Part shown: piece by piece, positions 10,122 to 20,977 of the stretch
Numbering within the stretch: position 1 is the first letter of the stretch
How the letters are laid out: every line of letters begins with the position of its first letter
Assembly (NCBI GenBank): GCA_027943245.1
Contig: JANDJZ010000445.1
Coordinates: forward strand, 1 to 34,431
Source of the DNA: Acanthamoeba sp. SK_2022b
Taxonomy: Eukaryota > Discosea > Longamoebia > Acanthamoebidae
Direction: 5' to 3'
Length of the DNA stretch: 34,431 nucleotides
Notes under the pieces: model-generated
Seen by the model: only the letters and a program-made list of their open reading frames with translations
Told to the model about the DNA's origin: nothing
Database searches by the model: none
Position numbers and translations under genes: made by a program

Positions 10122-11886
10122 ATGGAGGGCGGGAACGTGTTCCGGCAAACGGAGAAGCGCTTCCAGGGGAAGGCAGGGGGTGCCGCCGAGGAGGGGCAGA
10201 AGCGGAGGAGGAAAAAGAAGAGGCAGGAGCCTGGCGAGATGCCAGGCCGGGAGCTGCCGTGGGAGGAAGTGATCGATTTCCACAATTTGGAGGCCAACAG
10301 CCCCGCCAATCGCCTTCTCATTACCCAACAGGAGGTGCAGGCAAGCAATGCTCACCAGACGCCACGAGTGGCCAAGATATGCAGCCTTGCAGACGCGCCA
10401 GGTAGGCCTCACCACGACAGCAATTATTTATTTGTATTTTTGAATTATATAAATAAATAAAAATATTTTATTTATTTATATTTATTTATATATTTATATA
10501 TTCGTCTTCTTTATCGTGCTCTAGGTTTTGCTTTTATCCCCAATCCCTTCACGTGCGAGGAGCAACTGCACTGGGCAGACAGGTAACTATGCGCTTCAGC
10601 TGCTTGTGGTTCTGTATGTGTTGGAGACACGCACGAGTAACCTGTGCGGAACTGTGTTCCAGATGCCTGAGAGAGTACGTGGAGGCGCCACCAGGCATCA
10701 CGAACCTGGCGGCCCACCACCCGGCGGCTGACATTGTCAACCTCTTCTCTCGAGCTTTCCTCACGTCCGCCGCGTCGTCAGCACCTGCTACAAGCCCGGA
10801 AGAGCAGGAAACTGAGGCCACGCCTTCTCAACGAAGCAACGGTGAAGGTGGAGAGGAGGAACAGCACAGCGAACTAACGAACGCCACCGAGACCCTGGCG
10901 AAGTGCAAGCCCATAGAGCAAGCGCTGCTCTGGAAGCTGAGGTGGACGACGCTGGGCTACCACTACGACTGGACCAACAGGTTCGCCGCATTGTTTGCTC
11001 CAGAGAGAGCGCGCGCCTCACAAGACTTTGATCGTGTGCTTTGGGACCATCCCCTCCGCCGCAGAAAGTATCATGAACGCCACAGGGACGAGTTCCCCGC
11101 CGACCTCGCACGCCTCTGCGAGCACATGGCTGCGTCAGCTGGCATGCGTCTCGATTGCCAGGTACGCTGCGTGCTGATCCCATTAGTCCTCTGTCCTCTC
11201 CACCCTTCGGCCTGCTCATTCTCTCTTTTCTTCGCCATGTTCCCTCACCAAGGCTGCGATTGTGAACTACTACGCTCCGGGTACACCTCTTCTGCTTTTG
11301 CTACTGTTGTCGCAGTCGTTATTCACCGGCTGGCGCGATTAGAGACCGTGCTCTGTGGCCATCTGGACGACGTCGAGCTCACGTTCGAGGCACCTATCGT
11401 GTCCGTCAGTCTCGGCCTGTCCGCTATTTTCCTGTACCCCCCCCCCCTTCCTCTCCCTGCCCGCTCTCGCCATTGGCGCCTTAGGCTCACGCACACGAAA
11501 ACGAACTGGTGCATGGTGCTCGTGTGGCCAAACGGCGCAGATTGGGTGGCCGAACGCGAGGGGAGAAGCCGCGGGCGATGCTGCTTCGCTCGGGGGACGT
11601 GGTGGTGATGGGGGGCGCCTCACGACTCCTCTACCACGGCGTCCCGCGCGTCCTTCCCGGCACCCTCCCGCCTGACCTCGCCCGGCTCGCACCGGCCTCT
11701 GGCCGTACGTGCCACGCTCCTTACCTGCCCCGCCACGAGCGATGCCTTGCAGCTGATCGAGTTGATGTCTTTGTAGAGGCCCACCCCCATCTCGCGCACG
11801 TGGTCGACTATCTGAGCAAGCGGCGGATAAACATCAACGCACGCCAGGTGCTGGCGCCGGGATGCGGCTTCCCCTCGTCGCCATAG
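10122..11886 (+). CDS. ALKBH1: AlkB homologue 1 family Fe(II)/2-oxoglutarate dioxygenase
   Basis: Exons 10122-10401, 10525-10582, 10663-10980, 11065-11161, 11253-11280, 11343-11433 and 11541-11886 give 405 residues. The family demethylates nucleic acid; ALKBH1 acts on tRNA (m1A, and wobble C in mitochondria) and has been reported to act on DNA 6mA. Diagnostic features: FAFIPNPFTCEEQ at the start of the fold, WTTLGYHYDWTNR, IVNYYAP, the metal-binding pair in GHLDD (His267, Asp269), VSVSLGLSAIFLLGG, RSGDVVVMGGASRLLYHGVP with the third metal ligand His322, and RININARQVL carrying the 2-oxoglutarate-binding RxxxxxR (Arg386, Arg392). A basic, Lys/Arg-rich N-terminal stretch (about residues 20-40) could be a nuclear or nucleolar signal. 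A 48-nt stretch (11705-11752) has intron-like ends but is open in frame. Confidence 0.93.
10402..10524 (+). other. AT-rich first intron of ALKBH1
   Basis: Intron between GTAGG and CTAG. Its middle (about 10425-10502) is nearly pure A/T with repeated TATTTAT units, in sharp contrast to the GC-rich exons on either side. A palindromic AT tract of this sort can be cruciform-prone. Confidence 0.8.
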
Positions 11887-12185
11887 ACACGGTCATCGAT
11901 CAGTCCCCCAAGCTTGGAGGTCGGAGCGAGCAACAAGAGGCCGTGAGCAGCTGCTGCGGTGACAGAGACAACACTCTTGCTGGCTAGCTCACCTCCAGTT
12001 GGCCGCTGGAACATGACGACAACACATCGCCAGCGAAGTGAAACAAGCTCGGAGTGGTAACGCCTCTTTACTGCGCTTCTTCGAACACCCACAATATTGA
12101 GGAGATGTCAAGGGGATGTGCAGACCCCGCATCGCCCAAGGCCGTCTTGTTCGACGTTGACCGCGGGGGGAGGGCGCTTCGTCTA
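11887..12185. other. Convergent 3' region between ALKBH1 and the B12D-like gene
   Basis: About 300 nt holding the 3' ends of two converging genes. I see no further gene and no clear poly(A) signal. Confidence 0.4.
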
Positions 12186-12500
12186 TCAGCAAGAGGCAGA
12201 GTACTTTCGGTGGAAGGCAGCCTCGGCCTGTCCCAATTCGGGATGCGGGTCAAAGCGCGACGCCTTGGAGTGGATGCCGGCAAAGTGGGGATCGGCCCGG
12301 TGCTCGCCGGTCTCGTAGCGCGGCTTCTTGCCAAAGACGTGCACGTCGGGGGCGCCAGAGAGGGTTCGATAGGACATGTAGCTGGCGAGGCCGCAGGCCA
12401 GGCCGAGGGGCACGAGGAGCGGGTAGACCTCAACGGGCACGAACTTCTTGCAGAAAGCCGAGATCGAGGTGGTGGACGAAGTGCTGGTCATGCGCTGCAT
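12186..12500 (-). CDS. B12D / NDUFA4 (MLRQ)-like small mitochondrial membrane protein
   Basis: A single-exon gene of 104 residues. A Ser/Thr-rich N-terminus is followed by one membrane segment (about 25-43: VYPLLVPLGLACGLASYMSY) and then SGAPDVHVFGKKPRYETGE. One helix followed by a conserved PDV and a basic stretch is the signature of the B12D/NDUFA4 family, small inner-membrane proteins linked to cytochrome c oxidase or complex I. The C-terminal 40 residues, rich in His and charged positions, extend past the usual family core. MQRM at 12500 is chosen because it places the helix at the usual distance from the N-terminus; an upstream in-frame Met exists at 12653 but would add an unlikely 50 residues. 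Confidence 0.72.
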   Translation of the reverse strand: MQRMTSTSSTTSISAFCKKFVPVEVYPLLVPLGLACGLASYMSYRTLSGAPDVHVFGKKPRYETGEHRADPHFAGIHSKASRFDPHPELGQAEAAFHRKYSASC

Positions 12501-12826
12501 TCTCTCAGAGATGAAGATGAGGAGGAAGAAGCGTGGAGGTAAGGCTGAGGTCGAGTTGATGTGATGATTGTGAGATGACGGTCCGGCCAGCAGCCCTTTT
12601 GTAGTGTGGCGAACAGAAAGCTCATGGAGAGTTGGGGCATGTTTAAGCGCCACCGGTCAATGATTGGGCCGGAGTTGAGACCTGTCGGTGAGATTCTGCG
12701 CCCTCCGCCCACCCACTACAAACACGACGCACAGTACAGAAGGGACAACATCCCCACCGCCTGCCGGGGTTGTCTTGAGGCCGAGTTGAGCTTGAGTTGG
12801 AACCGTTTATTAGTGCCGGGTAACGT
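12501..12826. other. Intergenic region between KptA and the B12D-like gene
   Basis: About 325 nt with both neighbours on the minus strand, so it contains the KptA 3' end and the promoter of the B12D-like gene. No further gene is supported. Confidence 0.4.
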
Positions 12827-14017
12827 TCAGAGCAGGGATTGGCCGGTTTTCGCGTCGATGACGCGGGCAAAGTACTTGGGGTGGAGCACGCCGTCCACGC
12901 CGGGGGAGAGCACCACGCCGTTGGCCGACTCCACAAACTCGACGCCATCTTCGAACACGGAGATACCACACCGCGCCAAGGACGATTGAGCATGTACGGG
13001 GATGCAACACACGCGCCACACTTCCACACGTATCGAGGTACCTTCGAGAGCAAGCTGGAGGTTGACGTAGATGAGCACCTGGCAACTCTGACGCATTCCT
13101 GCATAGTTTTGGCGCGAGCACGTAAGACAAGCAGAACGCTGCTGTGGAGAGGTTGTGTAGTGATGCTGGGCGGTGAGGGTGATACGAACCGCTGATGACG
13201 TCGGCGGAGCCGTATTCCCCCTTGGCAAAGTGGATGTGCGTTCGGCCCATCTTGCTCAGGCCCGTCCTCTTGATGTTGATCCAGGATTCGTGGTACGTGC
13301 CGTGCACCACCTGCACACGGTGGGTCAGCCAGATCAATCGCTCAAGCGAATGAGCCAAGGTGACAATGGTGTCGCGCGCGGTGCTCGCGGAGACGTTGGA
13401 GGAGGTGATGGCGGCCGTGTACCGTAGGATAGTGCGATGCGTCGGTAATCCTCTTCAGGTCCAGTTCGGTGAGCTGTCCCATCGAGCAAAGCGCACATCA
13501 AGCCGCCATGTCAGTCCACGCGCAAACTGAGAGGCGCAGGGTGCAGCCACGTTCAAGGCGGGGCCAGAATGGGCAAGGAGTGTACGCCGGGAATGGAGTG
13601 GCCCTGGTTGGCACGAACATACAGGCCGTCCTCCCGCTCCTCGAGAGCGTAGCGCTGCTTATCGGAAGACGCCACCAGACGCTTGATGTCCTCCACCGTC
13701 GTGCCCTATTTCCCCTCCCCTCCGAGGCTTAGACCACTGACATTCGGCGGTAAGGCAACACAGCAAGTTCAAACGCGCACCTTGAATTTGGGACGAGCGA
13801 GCAGAAGGTCGAGCTTGATGTACCCGTCAGGGCCGATGGGCAGCCTCTCCTTGACTGCCCCATGCCGCAGCACGTAGGATAGGGCCTTGGATAGCTGCAC
13901 GTCCTTGCTGGCGTCCATCTATATTTAGGCAGGGTATTTTTACAGTTCAGAAGCAAAGGAAGGGTACCTGTCGCTTCTACCGCCTCGTCCTCTTTCGCCT
14001 CTGCGTTCAGCCTGCAT
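12827..14017 (-). CDS. TPT1: tRNA 2'-phosphotransferase (KptA/Tpt1/TRPT1)
   Basis: Seven exons (13968-14017, 13781-13907, 13586-13705, 13423-13473, 13190-13310, 13042-13098, 12827-12948) give 215 residues. The enzyme moves the 2'-phosphate left at the splice junction of spliced tRNA to NAD+, the last step of tRNA splicing. The catalytic set is visible: Arg-His in DVQLSKALSYVLRHGA (residues 30-31), Arg90 in YVRANQGHS, and Arg159 in ISGMR; RTHIHF and the C-terminal SANGVVLSPGVDGVLHPKYF are also typical. I prefer the start at 14017, which gives a basic Gly/Arg-rich leader like that of vertebrate TRPT1; a shorter start at 13918 is possible. Only 160 nt separate it from the divergent RhoGEF start. 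Confidence 0.92.
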
Positions 14018-14177
14018 CTTGGTCCGGAGCGTGTGCGCGTTTCACACCCGAAGCGCTTTTTCACCCGGCTTGGGTTTCACCTTTTTTCCGCGTCCAGAGT
14101 GCGTGAAAGAATGCCCTAAACACAGAGAAACTGAAAAGAAATCGTTTATTTAAGTTTCCGTTTTTTGATTTTTAGCC
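14018..14177. promoter_or_regulatory. Short bidirectional promoter between KptA and the RhoGEF
   Basis: 160 nt between two divergent start codons; it contains a T-rich run on the plus strand (about 14145-14174) directly before GCCATGG. No TATA box was recognised. Confidence 0.45.
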
Positions 14178-17100
14178 ATGGCCGAGACCAGCCCAAAGCT
14201 GAGCCTGGGGGCAAGCCTTAACCTCTCCGTTGTCGTATGCTCATTCCTTATTGACAGTAATATTATTATCAGAGTGGTTTTTTGTTATTATTGATTCTTT
14301 TTACTCTTTTGCTGGAGCGGTACCCTAAGGCCGACAAAACCAACTTCGCTCCAGGACGGGCAGGGCGGAACCATGATGGTGCTGCAGCACCGCCGCAAGA
14401 AGTCAACCTCGCGACACAGGAACGCGCGCTTGCTCGATTCCACGGACGCCCTGAGCTCGGGCAACGAAGACAGCGACGAAGACGACCCTAACGAACCCGC
14501 CAGCCGAGGTCTCCGTCTCCCTCTCTGAAATTAGAGCTCTACATTTCTGCCTCCTGCTGGCTCATGCGATCCTTGGGCAGCAGAGGAGCCCGAGGTGCCA
14601 GCGCCGTGGTTGGTGGAAGTCAACGAGAAAGGCAAAGAGGTAGCTGCGCCCGTCGATGTGCGTGCGTTGCGTGCACCAGCTGACCTCCGGTGCGTTCGAT
14701 GTGATCGCATGCCGGCCAGATCGACGGCGAGGGCACGGTTGTGTTCAGCAGAGGCGGCGACGAGGGAAGGAAGCGGGAGAGCATCGCCACCTTCACCTTC
14801 GCGCCCGTCCCGTCGCCGTCGCCTTCGGTGGTACTCCCCGAGGACGACGACCGAGCCTCGTCCACCCCTGCGGCCTCCGCTTTGCCTTCTGCTCCGTTGG
14901 CCTCCTCCAACGCTTGGAACGCGGCCAGTTTGGCCAAGCTCGTTCGTGCGCAGTCGCACGTGCGACGATTCCTCGCCCACAAACGTACATGCTTATTGTT
15001 ATTATTTTTCTTCATGCCATTTATTTTATTATTATTTTAATTTTATTGCATTTTAGAAACTATTGATTTATGACTCTGGCGGCGATGGTGGGCGCTGCAG
15101 TGAGCAAGCGCCTCAAGGTCGTGCGCGAGTTGGAGCAAACCGAGTCGCGCTACATCAGCTCGATGCGCTTACTGGTCAAACTGTTCGTCGAACCACTCGA
15201 AGCCGTACGACCGCATGCAAAATCGCTACAACCACCCGCGCACGCTCGCTCGCTCACATTTCGCTCCTACTACACGCGTCGTCTGCCTGCCCGTCTCCAG
15301 CGCGTGACAGAGGGCCGACCGATCATCGAGCCCCAGATCGTGTTGGACATCTTCTCGTGCATACGCGAGCTGCTGGAATTGCACGAGGCCTTTCTTCAGC
15401 GTCTCACCGCCCGGCTGGGCAACCTGGCCGCCTTCCGTGCCAACACCATCGCAGACATCTTTCTCCTCCACGTACGCCCCCCAATGCCGCCCTCTCTCCT
15501 GCATCTAACTTTCCTCAGAGCTCTCGCTGACCAATTCTTATCGTATTTTTATCATTGATTAAATTATTTATGGATACAATTCCGTATGTTTTATTTTTTG
15601 CAGACCAAGTTTTTGCTGCTGTATCCGTTCTACGTGAACAACTTTGGCGTGGCGTCGGCCACCTTGAAGAAGGTGAAGGCCAACAACCCCGAGTTTGCCG
15701 AGTTCGTGCGACAGCGGGAGCGACGATCCGAAATGAAGCTGCAGGACGTCGAGTCGCTGCTTCTCATGCCCGTCCAGCGGATACCTCAGTACACCTTGTT
15801 GCTTCAGGTGAGCAGACACACGCACGCAGGCACGGTGGGCTTATTGTGGTGACCGCCTGCTTAAGAGAGAGTCTGTGTGGGATCGGGTGATATAGGATTT
15901 GCTCAAGCAGTGCAAGCCCAAGACTTCCCTGCACGCCGAGCTCACGCTGGCGCTGCAGCATCTGCGCGACTGCCTGTCGCACATCAACGAGCAAAAGCGA
16001 GACGCGGAGAACGCGGCACAGCTCGAGGTCCGCCTCAAACATTTCGTCTACCGCTCCAAGAAAGACGTACACACTTCTCCTTCCTCTCTCCTAACCGCGT
16101 CACCAATCTGACCCCCCTCTCTCTCTCTCTCTCTCTCCCCAGCAACTGCCTCACAGCCGAAAGCGGCGGTTGCTCGGCGAAGGCCCGGTCACGTTCTACC
16201 AGAAGAACAAGGGCGAGCCAACCGTGGCTTTGTGGGGGGGGGGCAGTTGGTCGTTTGGGAGCAGAAGAGAGACGGTGGCCTGACTCTTGCGCATGAAATG
16301 TGGCGACACAGGCAAGAAGCTGTGGCTCTTCGTTCTCTCAGACGCGCTGGTGATGGCCAAGCCCAAGAGGAAGATCAAGGACACGTGTTCACCGCGCGCC
16401 GGAGCACCGCCTCCTCAGGTCACATCACCTCGTCCCACCTCGCGCCAGGTATCTACTCTACCTCTACCTCTTTTTTTTTTTTTGTTTGCTTGCTTGTTTT
16501 TGCTTTTGTTTCTTTATATTTTAAAATTTTTCTAGTTCATTAAGGATTTGTTATTTGTTGTGTTTTTGCCGTTCATCTCGGCCGACTCTGATGTGGCCTC
16601 TCTCCCTCCCTCTCGCATCGACAAGGCACCGCCCGGTGATCACAAGGTCGAGCACATCGTGTACCTCAAGGAGTTGAACATGCTTTCCATTCCATCAACC
16701 GGTACGCATGCACGCACATGCACCGAGAATGCACACATCAGCCCTGCTAAGTGCCCTTTGCCGTTGTCGTGTGTGTGCTGTTACACAGCGCCGACGGGGA
16801 ACGAGGGTAGGTTCTCGGTGCACGGGCGGGGACTCAAGCTCGAGTTCGGGGTCGAAGGCGGCGCGCGGGCGGCGGAGGGGTGGGTCCGCACCATTCAGCT
16901 CTCGCTCCTGGCCTACCAGCACCAGGCCAAACGCAAATTCCTCAAGACCAGTATGCGTCCCCGCCTCCACTCCCCCAAGCTCCCTTTCCTCGCATCACCT
17001 TTCGCCCCGTGTCGTGCATGTGTTGCTTGCTGAGACTCCTCTCCCGACACTCTCGCACTGGCCAACTCCAATGAACGCAGCGATGAGACGTTCTGTGAAG

Positions 17101-17244
17101 AGCGGGCCCGTCCCGGCGTTGCCCTCTGGCTCGCCCCGCGACGCGGGCTCCAGTTCGGCGCCGCTGCCTGCCGTCCCCTCTTCGCCCTCTTCGTCCAGCA
17201 GCTCCCGTGCCTCCCTCTCCGACCTCTTCTCTTCGCGCGACTAG
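14178..17244 (+). CDS. Rho guanine nucleotide exchange factor (IQ-DH-PH)
   Basis: Thirteen exons give about 636 residues. A DH domain (about 178-393) carries LKVVRELEQTESRYISSMRL (helix CR1), ANTIADIFLLHTKFLLLYPF, and the CR3 helix LLLMPVQRIPQYTLLLQDLL, the most diagnostic RhoGEF motif; such domains load GTP on Rho/Rac GTPases at the membrane. A PH domain follows (about 394-582): LLGEGPVTFYQ, KLWLFVLSDALVMAKPKRK and the closing helix WVRTIQLSLLAYQHQAKRKF. In front of the DH domain SLAKLVRAQSHVRRFLAHK (about 160-176) resembles an IQ motif, suggesting calmodulin or light-chain control. The first 160 residues are acidic, Ser/Pro-rich and low in complexity, as is the C-terminal tail. The junction in the PH domain between 16245 and 16312 has more than one in-phase solution. 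Confidence 0.9.
16117..16136. repeat. (CT)n tract before a RhoGEF splice acceptor
   Basis: About ten CT units, directly followed by CCCCAG at 16142; it serves as the polypyrimidine tract of that intron. Confidence 0.85.
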
Positions 17245-17958
17245 GCCTCCGGCGCCACCCCTCACGACTGCAGAAAAGAGGCATCTTACCCTCCCTGCAT
17301 TGTATTTTAGAGCGCCACCCCATGTTCACGCCCATACCCTCCGGAAAGCCTTGTGTGGCCATACATGTAGCACGTTTTCGGGCATTTATTGTGGATCATT
17401 CCATGGCGCGTAGAACGGCCAAGAACGGATAAGTGTGGGTCCCTCGATTAGTAGGCGGTGACGACTCTTCGCCTTCGGTAGCCGCCAAACAGACGAGCGG
17501 GGAGTGTGACCACTCGCACGACGACTCGGGTAACGCCACGGACGACGGGGCTCACGATCGGGATGTACATGCTGGTTCTGTCAACTTCGTGGTCAGAATG
17601 CAATTCAAGGCCAGCTGGTGAGGTGGTGGTACCGCAAGGTGTTAGCAGATGGTAGTGTTTGTGTTGTGTGATGGGTGTGTCTGTGTTTGGTTTTACCATC
17701 TGGTGCCGTTGTGCGTTTATGTACCACCCCCGACGTCATGTCCTCGGAAATATCCGCCGATGAGTTCTTCTGTTTTGGGACGAAATTTCTGCTGGAGTGT
17801 TGCGCATCAACTATCCCTGTCAGATGAGATCGAGCCAGTATGTGACTTCCTCCCCAAACCAACCCCGATTACTCCAGACATGCGTCGATGACCTCCAATT
17901 AAAGTTTCATCGCTCTATCTTCTCTCCCCGCGAGCTCGAGCTGCATCCTGTCCCACAG
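17245..17958. other. 714-nt convergent intergenic region without a supported gene
   Basis: It lies between the stops of the RhoGEF and the UPF0301 gene. Short open frames exist on both strands (for example minus 17448-17699, about 80 codons), but none shows a recognisable domain or a convincing splice pattern. Confidence 0.4.
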
Positions 17959-19810
17959 TTAACTGGCGTGGCGCGGGTCGTCGTCTTCGCCGCCGTCTTC
18001 GCCCTCCTCGAACTCGTTGTCCTGATGGGAGTAGTAGAAGTCGTTACCGCCGCAGCAGACGGAGCGGCGCCGAAGCATTCGCTCCTGGGCATCGTCGGCG
18101 ATCATCGCCAACCGGGAAAGCGGTGCATACGGTCCGCCCATGAGCTCCAACAGCCGACCCCAAAACTGCGAACGCCGCGCCGCGTTCTGGGAGAGGGAGG
18201 CAGCCACGGTTGGACAATACACGCAAGGGCACAGCACAGCGCAATTGGAGAGGGAGGGATGGTCTCGCACTCGCTCTTCGGAGAATCGGTTGGAAAAGAG
18301 CGGATGGCGCGGGAAGATGACATCCGTGGACACGTCGGCGAGGAACCACAGGCCCTGCGCCAGCTGTCGCTCCAGGGCTTGAGGCGCCCACCGCTCGCAG
18401 CCCCAGAAGAACCGCACGGCGCTCTCGTCCGCTGCCCTGGTGTTCTGTGTCGCCCTCGTCAGCCCTACTCTCGCCTGTGCGTTGACGAACAAATGTTTGT
18501 TGGCTGAAGGGAGGGAGAGGTCAAGCCACCTCAAGCTCTTCCTCCCACTTGGGGCCCTTGTTGCCGGCGCCGTAGTAGATGTTCCCCGTCGATCGCTGCG
18601 TGGTCTGCGCCGACGGCAGCCGAAACCGACTGAGCCAATACCAGCCCTGGCCAACGACACGGCGCGAGTCGGGAAGAGAACACATACACACATTACACTT
18701 TCATTTCGCGACTGAGAGGGAGTAGGGGAGCAGGGAAAGGCAAGGGAGTAGGCCTACCTTCTTGCTGCCGCCTACGTACGATCGATAGGACGGCGGCGCA
18801 CCCGTGCCCGACCGCATCAGTAAACTCTCTACACACACACCCAACACAGACATTCACAGACACGATGAGCACACGGCAAGTGTTGGTCGCTGCACCCCGA
18901 GAGCTAGCGAATGGGAGAGCACGGACCTGGTCGGTTGATGAGCAGCCCGAGAGCGCCCTGCTCTGGACTATGCTCCAACAGGAGGAGGACGGCATGGTGC
19001 CAGTTGCCGTTCGGAGTGCGTGGGTGTGCCACCAGCACGCGACCCGGTCGTAGATGCCCTGCGCGCGCAGGCTCGCGTGAGTCGACAACACGTCGTGCGC
19101 AAAGGGGAAGAGCAGAGAAACGCGTACACCGTGGCGACGCTGTCATCCCCTCCCACAGCCGAGGGTCGACTCGCCGGCACAGGTCCCTGGCAGGCAGGTC
19201 GCTCATCTGCTCGCCCACGCCCGCCACATGCCCCAATTCCCTCAGGGCCTGGCGAATGAACGTCAGACGACCCCTGACCTCAGGGCTACCGCTATAACAA
19301 AGGAGGCTTTGGGGGGGGGGGGCAGCGAAAACAGCAGCGTACGTCAAAGCCAAGCTGCAGGCAGTACTCCCACTCCTGCGCGGTCACGCACGAAGGCGGT
19401 GTGAGTGTGCTGCCTCGGTCACCATGGCTTGAGGGAGGGCAGCGTGCACGTGCCTCGTCGGTGGCCGGCCGTCGTGACCTGAACTCGCGGCGCACAAGCT
19501 CCGCAAGAGAGAGGGCGGACGACCCCAGCGTGGGTGGGGGCGGGACGTAGCAAATGGTCTCCGGCCGGCCCACCACCTCGTCGTACAAGCGCTGCAGCGA
19601 CCTTTTTGAGGGTGCTCCTTGCCCTGCATCGTCAGCGCTGCCCGGACTGCTGACAGACGCAGGCACCGGCGTGGTGGGCGAAACAAGGCACTGCGGGAAG
19701 GGGCAGGGACGGCCCAGAAGAGAACGCAGGCAAGGTTGAGTGTCTATCGTACGTGCCGCGTACGTGAGCCCTCTGTACAAAACGCGCACCAAGCGTGCTC
19801 TCTCTGACAT
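17959..19810 (-). CDS. UPF0301 / YqgE-AlgH family protein with long N-terminal extension
   Basis: Six exons (19343-19810, 18927-19278, 18758-18828, 18530-18646, 18271-18474, 17959-18186) join in phase to 479 residues. The UPF0301 core is clear: LRPGRVLVAHP, HHAVLLLLEHSPEQGALGLL with INRP after it, YVGGSKK, NIYYGAG, and FFWGCERWAPQALERQLAQG followed by LW, which match the conserved G-x-(I/L)-A-x-P, GALGLVINRP and GYAGWxxGQLExE blocks. Bacterial members are about 190 residues; here roughly 220 extra residues precede the core and an acidic tail (EFEEGEDGGEDDD) follows it. The biochemical role of the family is unknown. The extreme N-terminus, ARLVRVLYRGLTYAAR, contains an LYR-like triplet as in mitochondrial LYR proteins, which I treat as a hint only. 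A minus-strand poly-C tract lies in the first intron. Confidence 0.82.
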
Positions 19811-19923
19811 GATGCGCCAGGCAGAGAGCAGAAAGAGGTTTTGGCGCTGCCTTCCCCCGGCGCGTTAACGGGGGGGAGGTACCGGTAGGCACTACGAGTG
19901 AAGTCCTTGCTCGAATCGCTGCA

Positions 19924-19996
19924 GGCCGGTTAGCTTAGTTGGTAGAGCGTGGTGCTAATAACGCCAAGGTCGTGGGTTCGATCCCCACACTGGCCA
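19924..19996 (+). tRNA. tRNA-Ile (anticodon AAU)
   Basis: A 73-nt intronless cloverleaf. Acceptor stem GGCCGGU pairs with ACUGGCC, the D stem is GCUU/GAGC, the anticodon stem UGGUG/CGCCA encloses the loop CUAAUAA (anticodon AAU), and the T stem GUGGG/CCCAC encloses UUCGAUC. The discriminator is A; CCA is not encoded beyond it. A TTTT run 8 nt downstream can end RNA polymerase III transcription. An identical copy lies at 22527-22599. Confidence 0.97.
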
Positions 19997-20068
19997 GCTT
20001 CTGTTTTGATGTCATAAAACCAAGCACATCTCTGTACGAAGCACAGGTGGTCTTTCAGATAGGAGCGG

Positions 20069-20140
20069 CGCCTCATGGTGTAGTTGGCAGCATATAGGTT
20101 TCTGGTACCTGGGACCCCAGTTCAAATCTGGGTGGGGCGA
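20069..20140 (+). tRNA. tRNA-Gln (anticodon CUG)
   Basis: A 72-nt intronless cloverleaf 72 nt downstream of the tRNA-Ile. The acceptor stem CGCCUCA pairs with UGGGGCG (one U-G), the anticodon stem UAGGU/ACCUG encloses UUCUGGU (anticodon CUG), and the T stem CCCAG/CUGGG encloses UUCAAAU. The discriminator is A. It starts with C rather than the usual G, so the exact 5' end deserves care. A TTTT run follows at about 20148. A damaged copy lies at 23990-24059. Confidence 0.9.
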
Positions 20141-20274
20141 TATCTTCGTTTTCGGCATCTTTATTTCCATTTTCCATATGTTCCCCCTTGATTTTCGGGC
20201 GGGTGCGCAAGCTTCTGGCCAGACGGCGAGCTCACAGCCCGTGGTGCAGTGTTTTTATTTTTGTTTCTTGTGGC

Positions 20275-20977
20275 TCAGCTTGTCCGCTCGCTTTGTTCCT
20301 TTGTGTCCACTGAACCGTTTAGGCGTTCTTGTTCTCCGACGTTCAAATACTTGAAAGCAAGACCTTTTCGCTTCACATCGCCCCACAAAGCGAGCTCTAG
20401 CAGGTCCATCTCACGCTCTGTAAAACTGTTTGGTAAGCCCACGCGCACTGCAGCAGCAACGAACGCGTACCAGAAAGTTGCAGGTCGCACGACACATCGC
20501 GCAGCTGCTCTTTGGTCACTTCGGTCTTTGCGCTCTTCCAGCGGTTCGCTCTTGTCTGCAGTATCTGACAGTTGTCCTCTGTGTATGCGCGGGGAGTGGC
20601 CGCAGAGAGTTGGCGTCACACAGCGCAAAGTACACAAAGTGAAGCTGATGTGTACGTTCTGTGAGGCCGCCTTTGGAATAGGGGACAATGTGATCAAACT
20701 CATAGCACAGGCAGCCCTCGCAGTTCATGAGACGGCGCACTACAACGTTGCCTGCGGCATCGTGCCGCCACCGGGCGGGATCGCGGCCAGACACGGGTTG
20801 GGCCTTATCCCAGCATTCTTTACGCTGGCGCTCAGTGAACAGTCGCCTGCCCCCCTTCGGGGCCTTCCTTCTCCGCCGGGTGGGCGGCAGCAGCTCTCCC
20901 CCCGAGGGGAGCTCTGAATCACTCCACAAGCCTTCGTTGTCCGAGTCCAGCGCAGTTTGGCCCTGCATCCACCACAT
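20275..20977 (-). CDS. HNH endonuclease-domain protein (plant-type)
   Basis: Three exons joined in phase give about 180 residues. After an acidic Ser-rich start and a PPTRRRRKAPKGGRR basic patch (possible nuclear signal) come TERQRKECWDKAQPVSGRDP, the DAAGNVVVRR strand, CEGCLCYEFDHIVPYSKGG and EQDNCQILQTRANRWKS. This is an HNH fold: DHIVPYSKGG gives the first His, DNCQ the Asn, and the last helix ends the metal site; CEGC gives a possible structural zinc knuckle. The same arrangement occurs in a plant HNH family of unknown role (inference from memory of the motif). It could act as a DNA nuclease, but its substrate is not known. The gene sits between two tRNA gene clusters. Confidence 0.8.

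Noticed and set aside
12810..13358. Minus-strand 182-codon unspliced frame overlapping KptA
   Set aside because: It contains one true KptA exon but reads through introns; the seven-exon model gives all catalytic residues.
20275..20977. HNH gene as a homing endonuclease or mobile element
   Set aside because: It is tempting beside tRNA genes, but the gene has spliceosomal introns and matches a conserved plant-type cellular HNH family; nothing ties it to the tRNA duplications.
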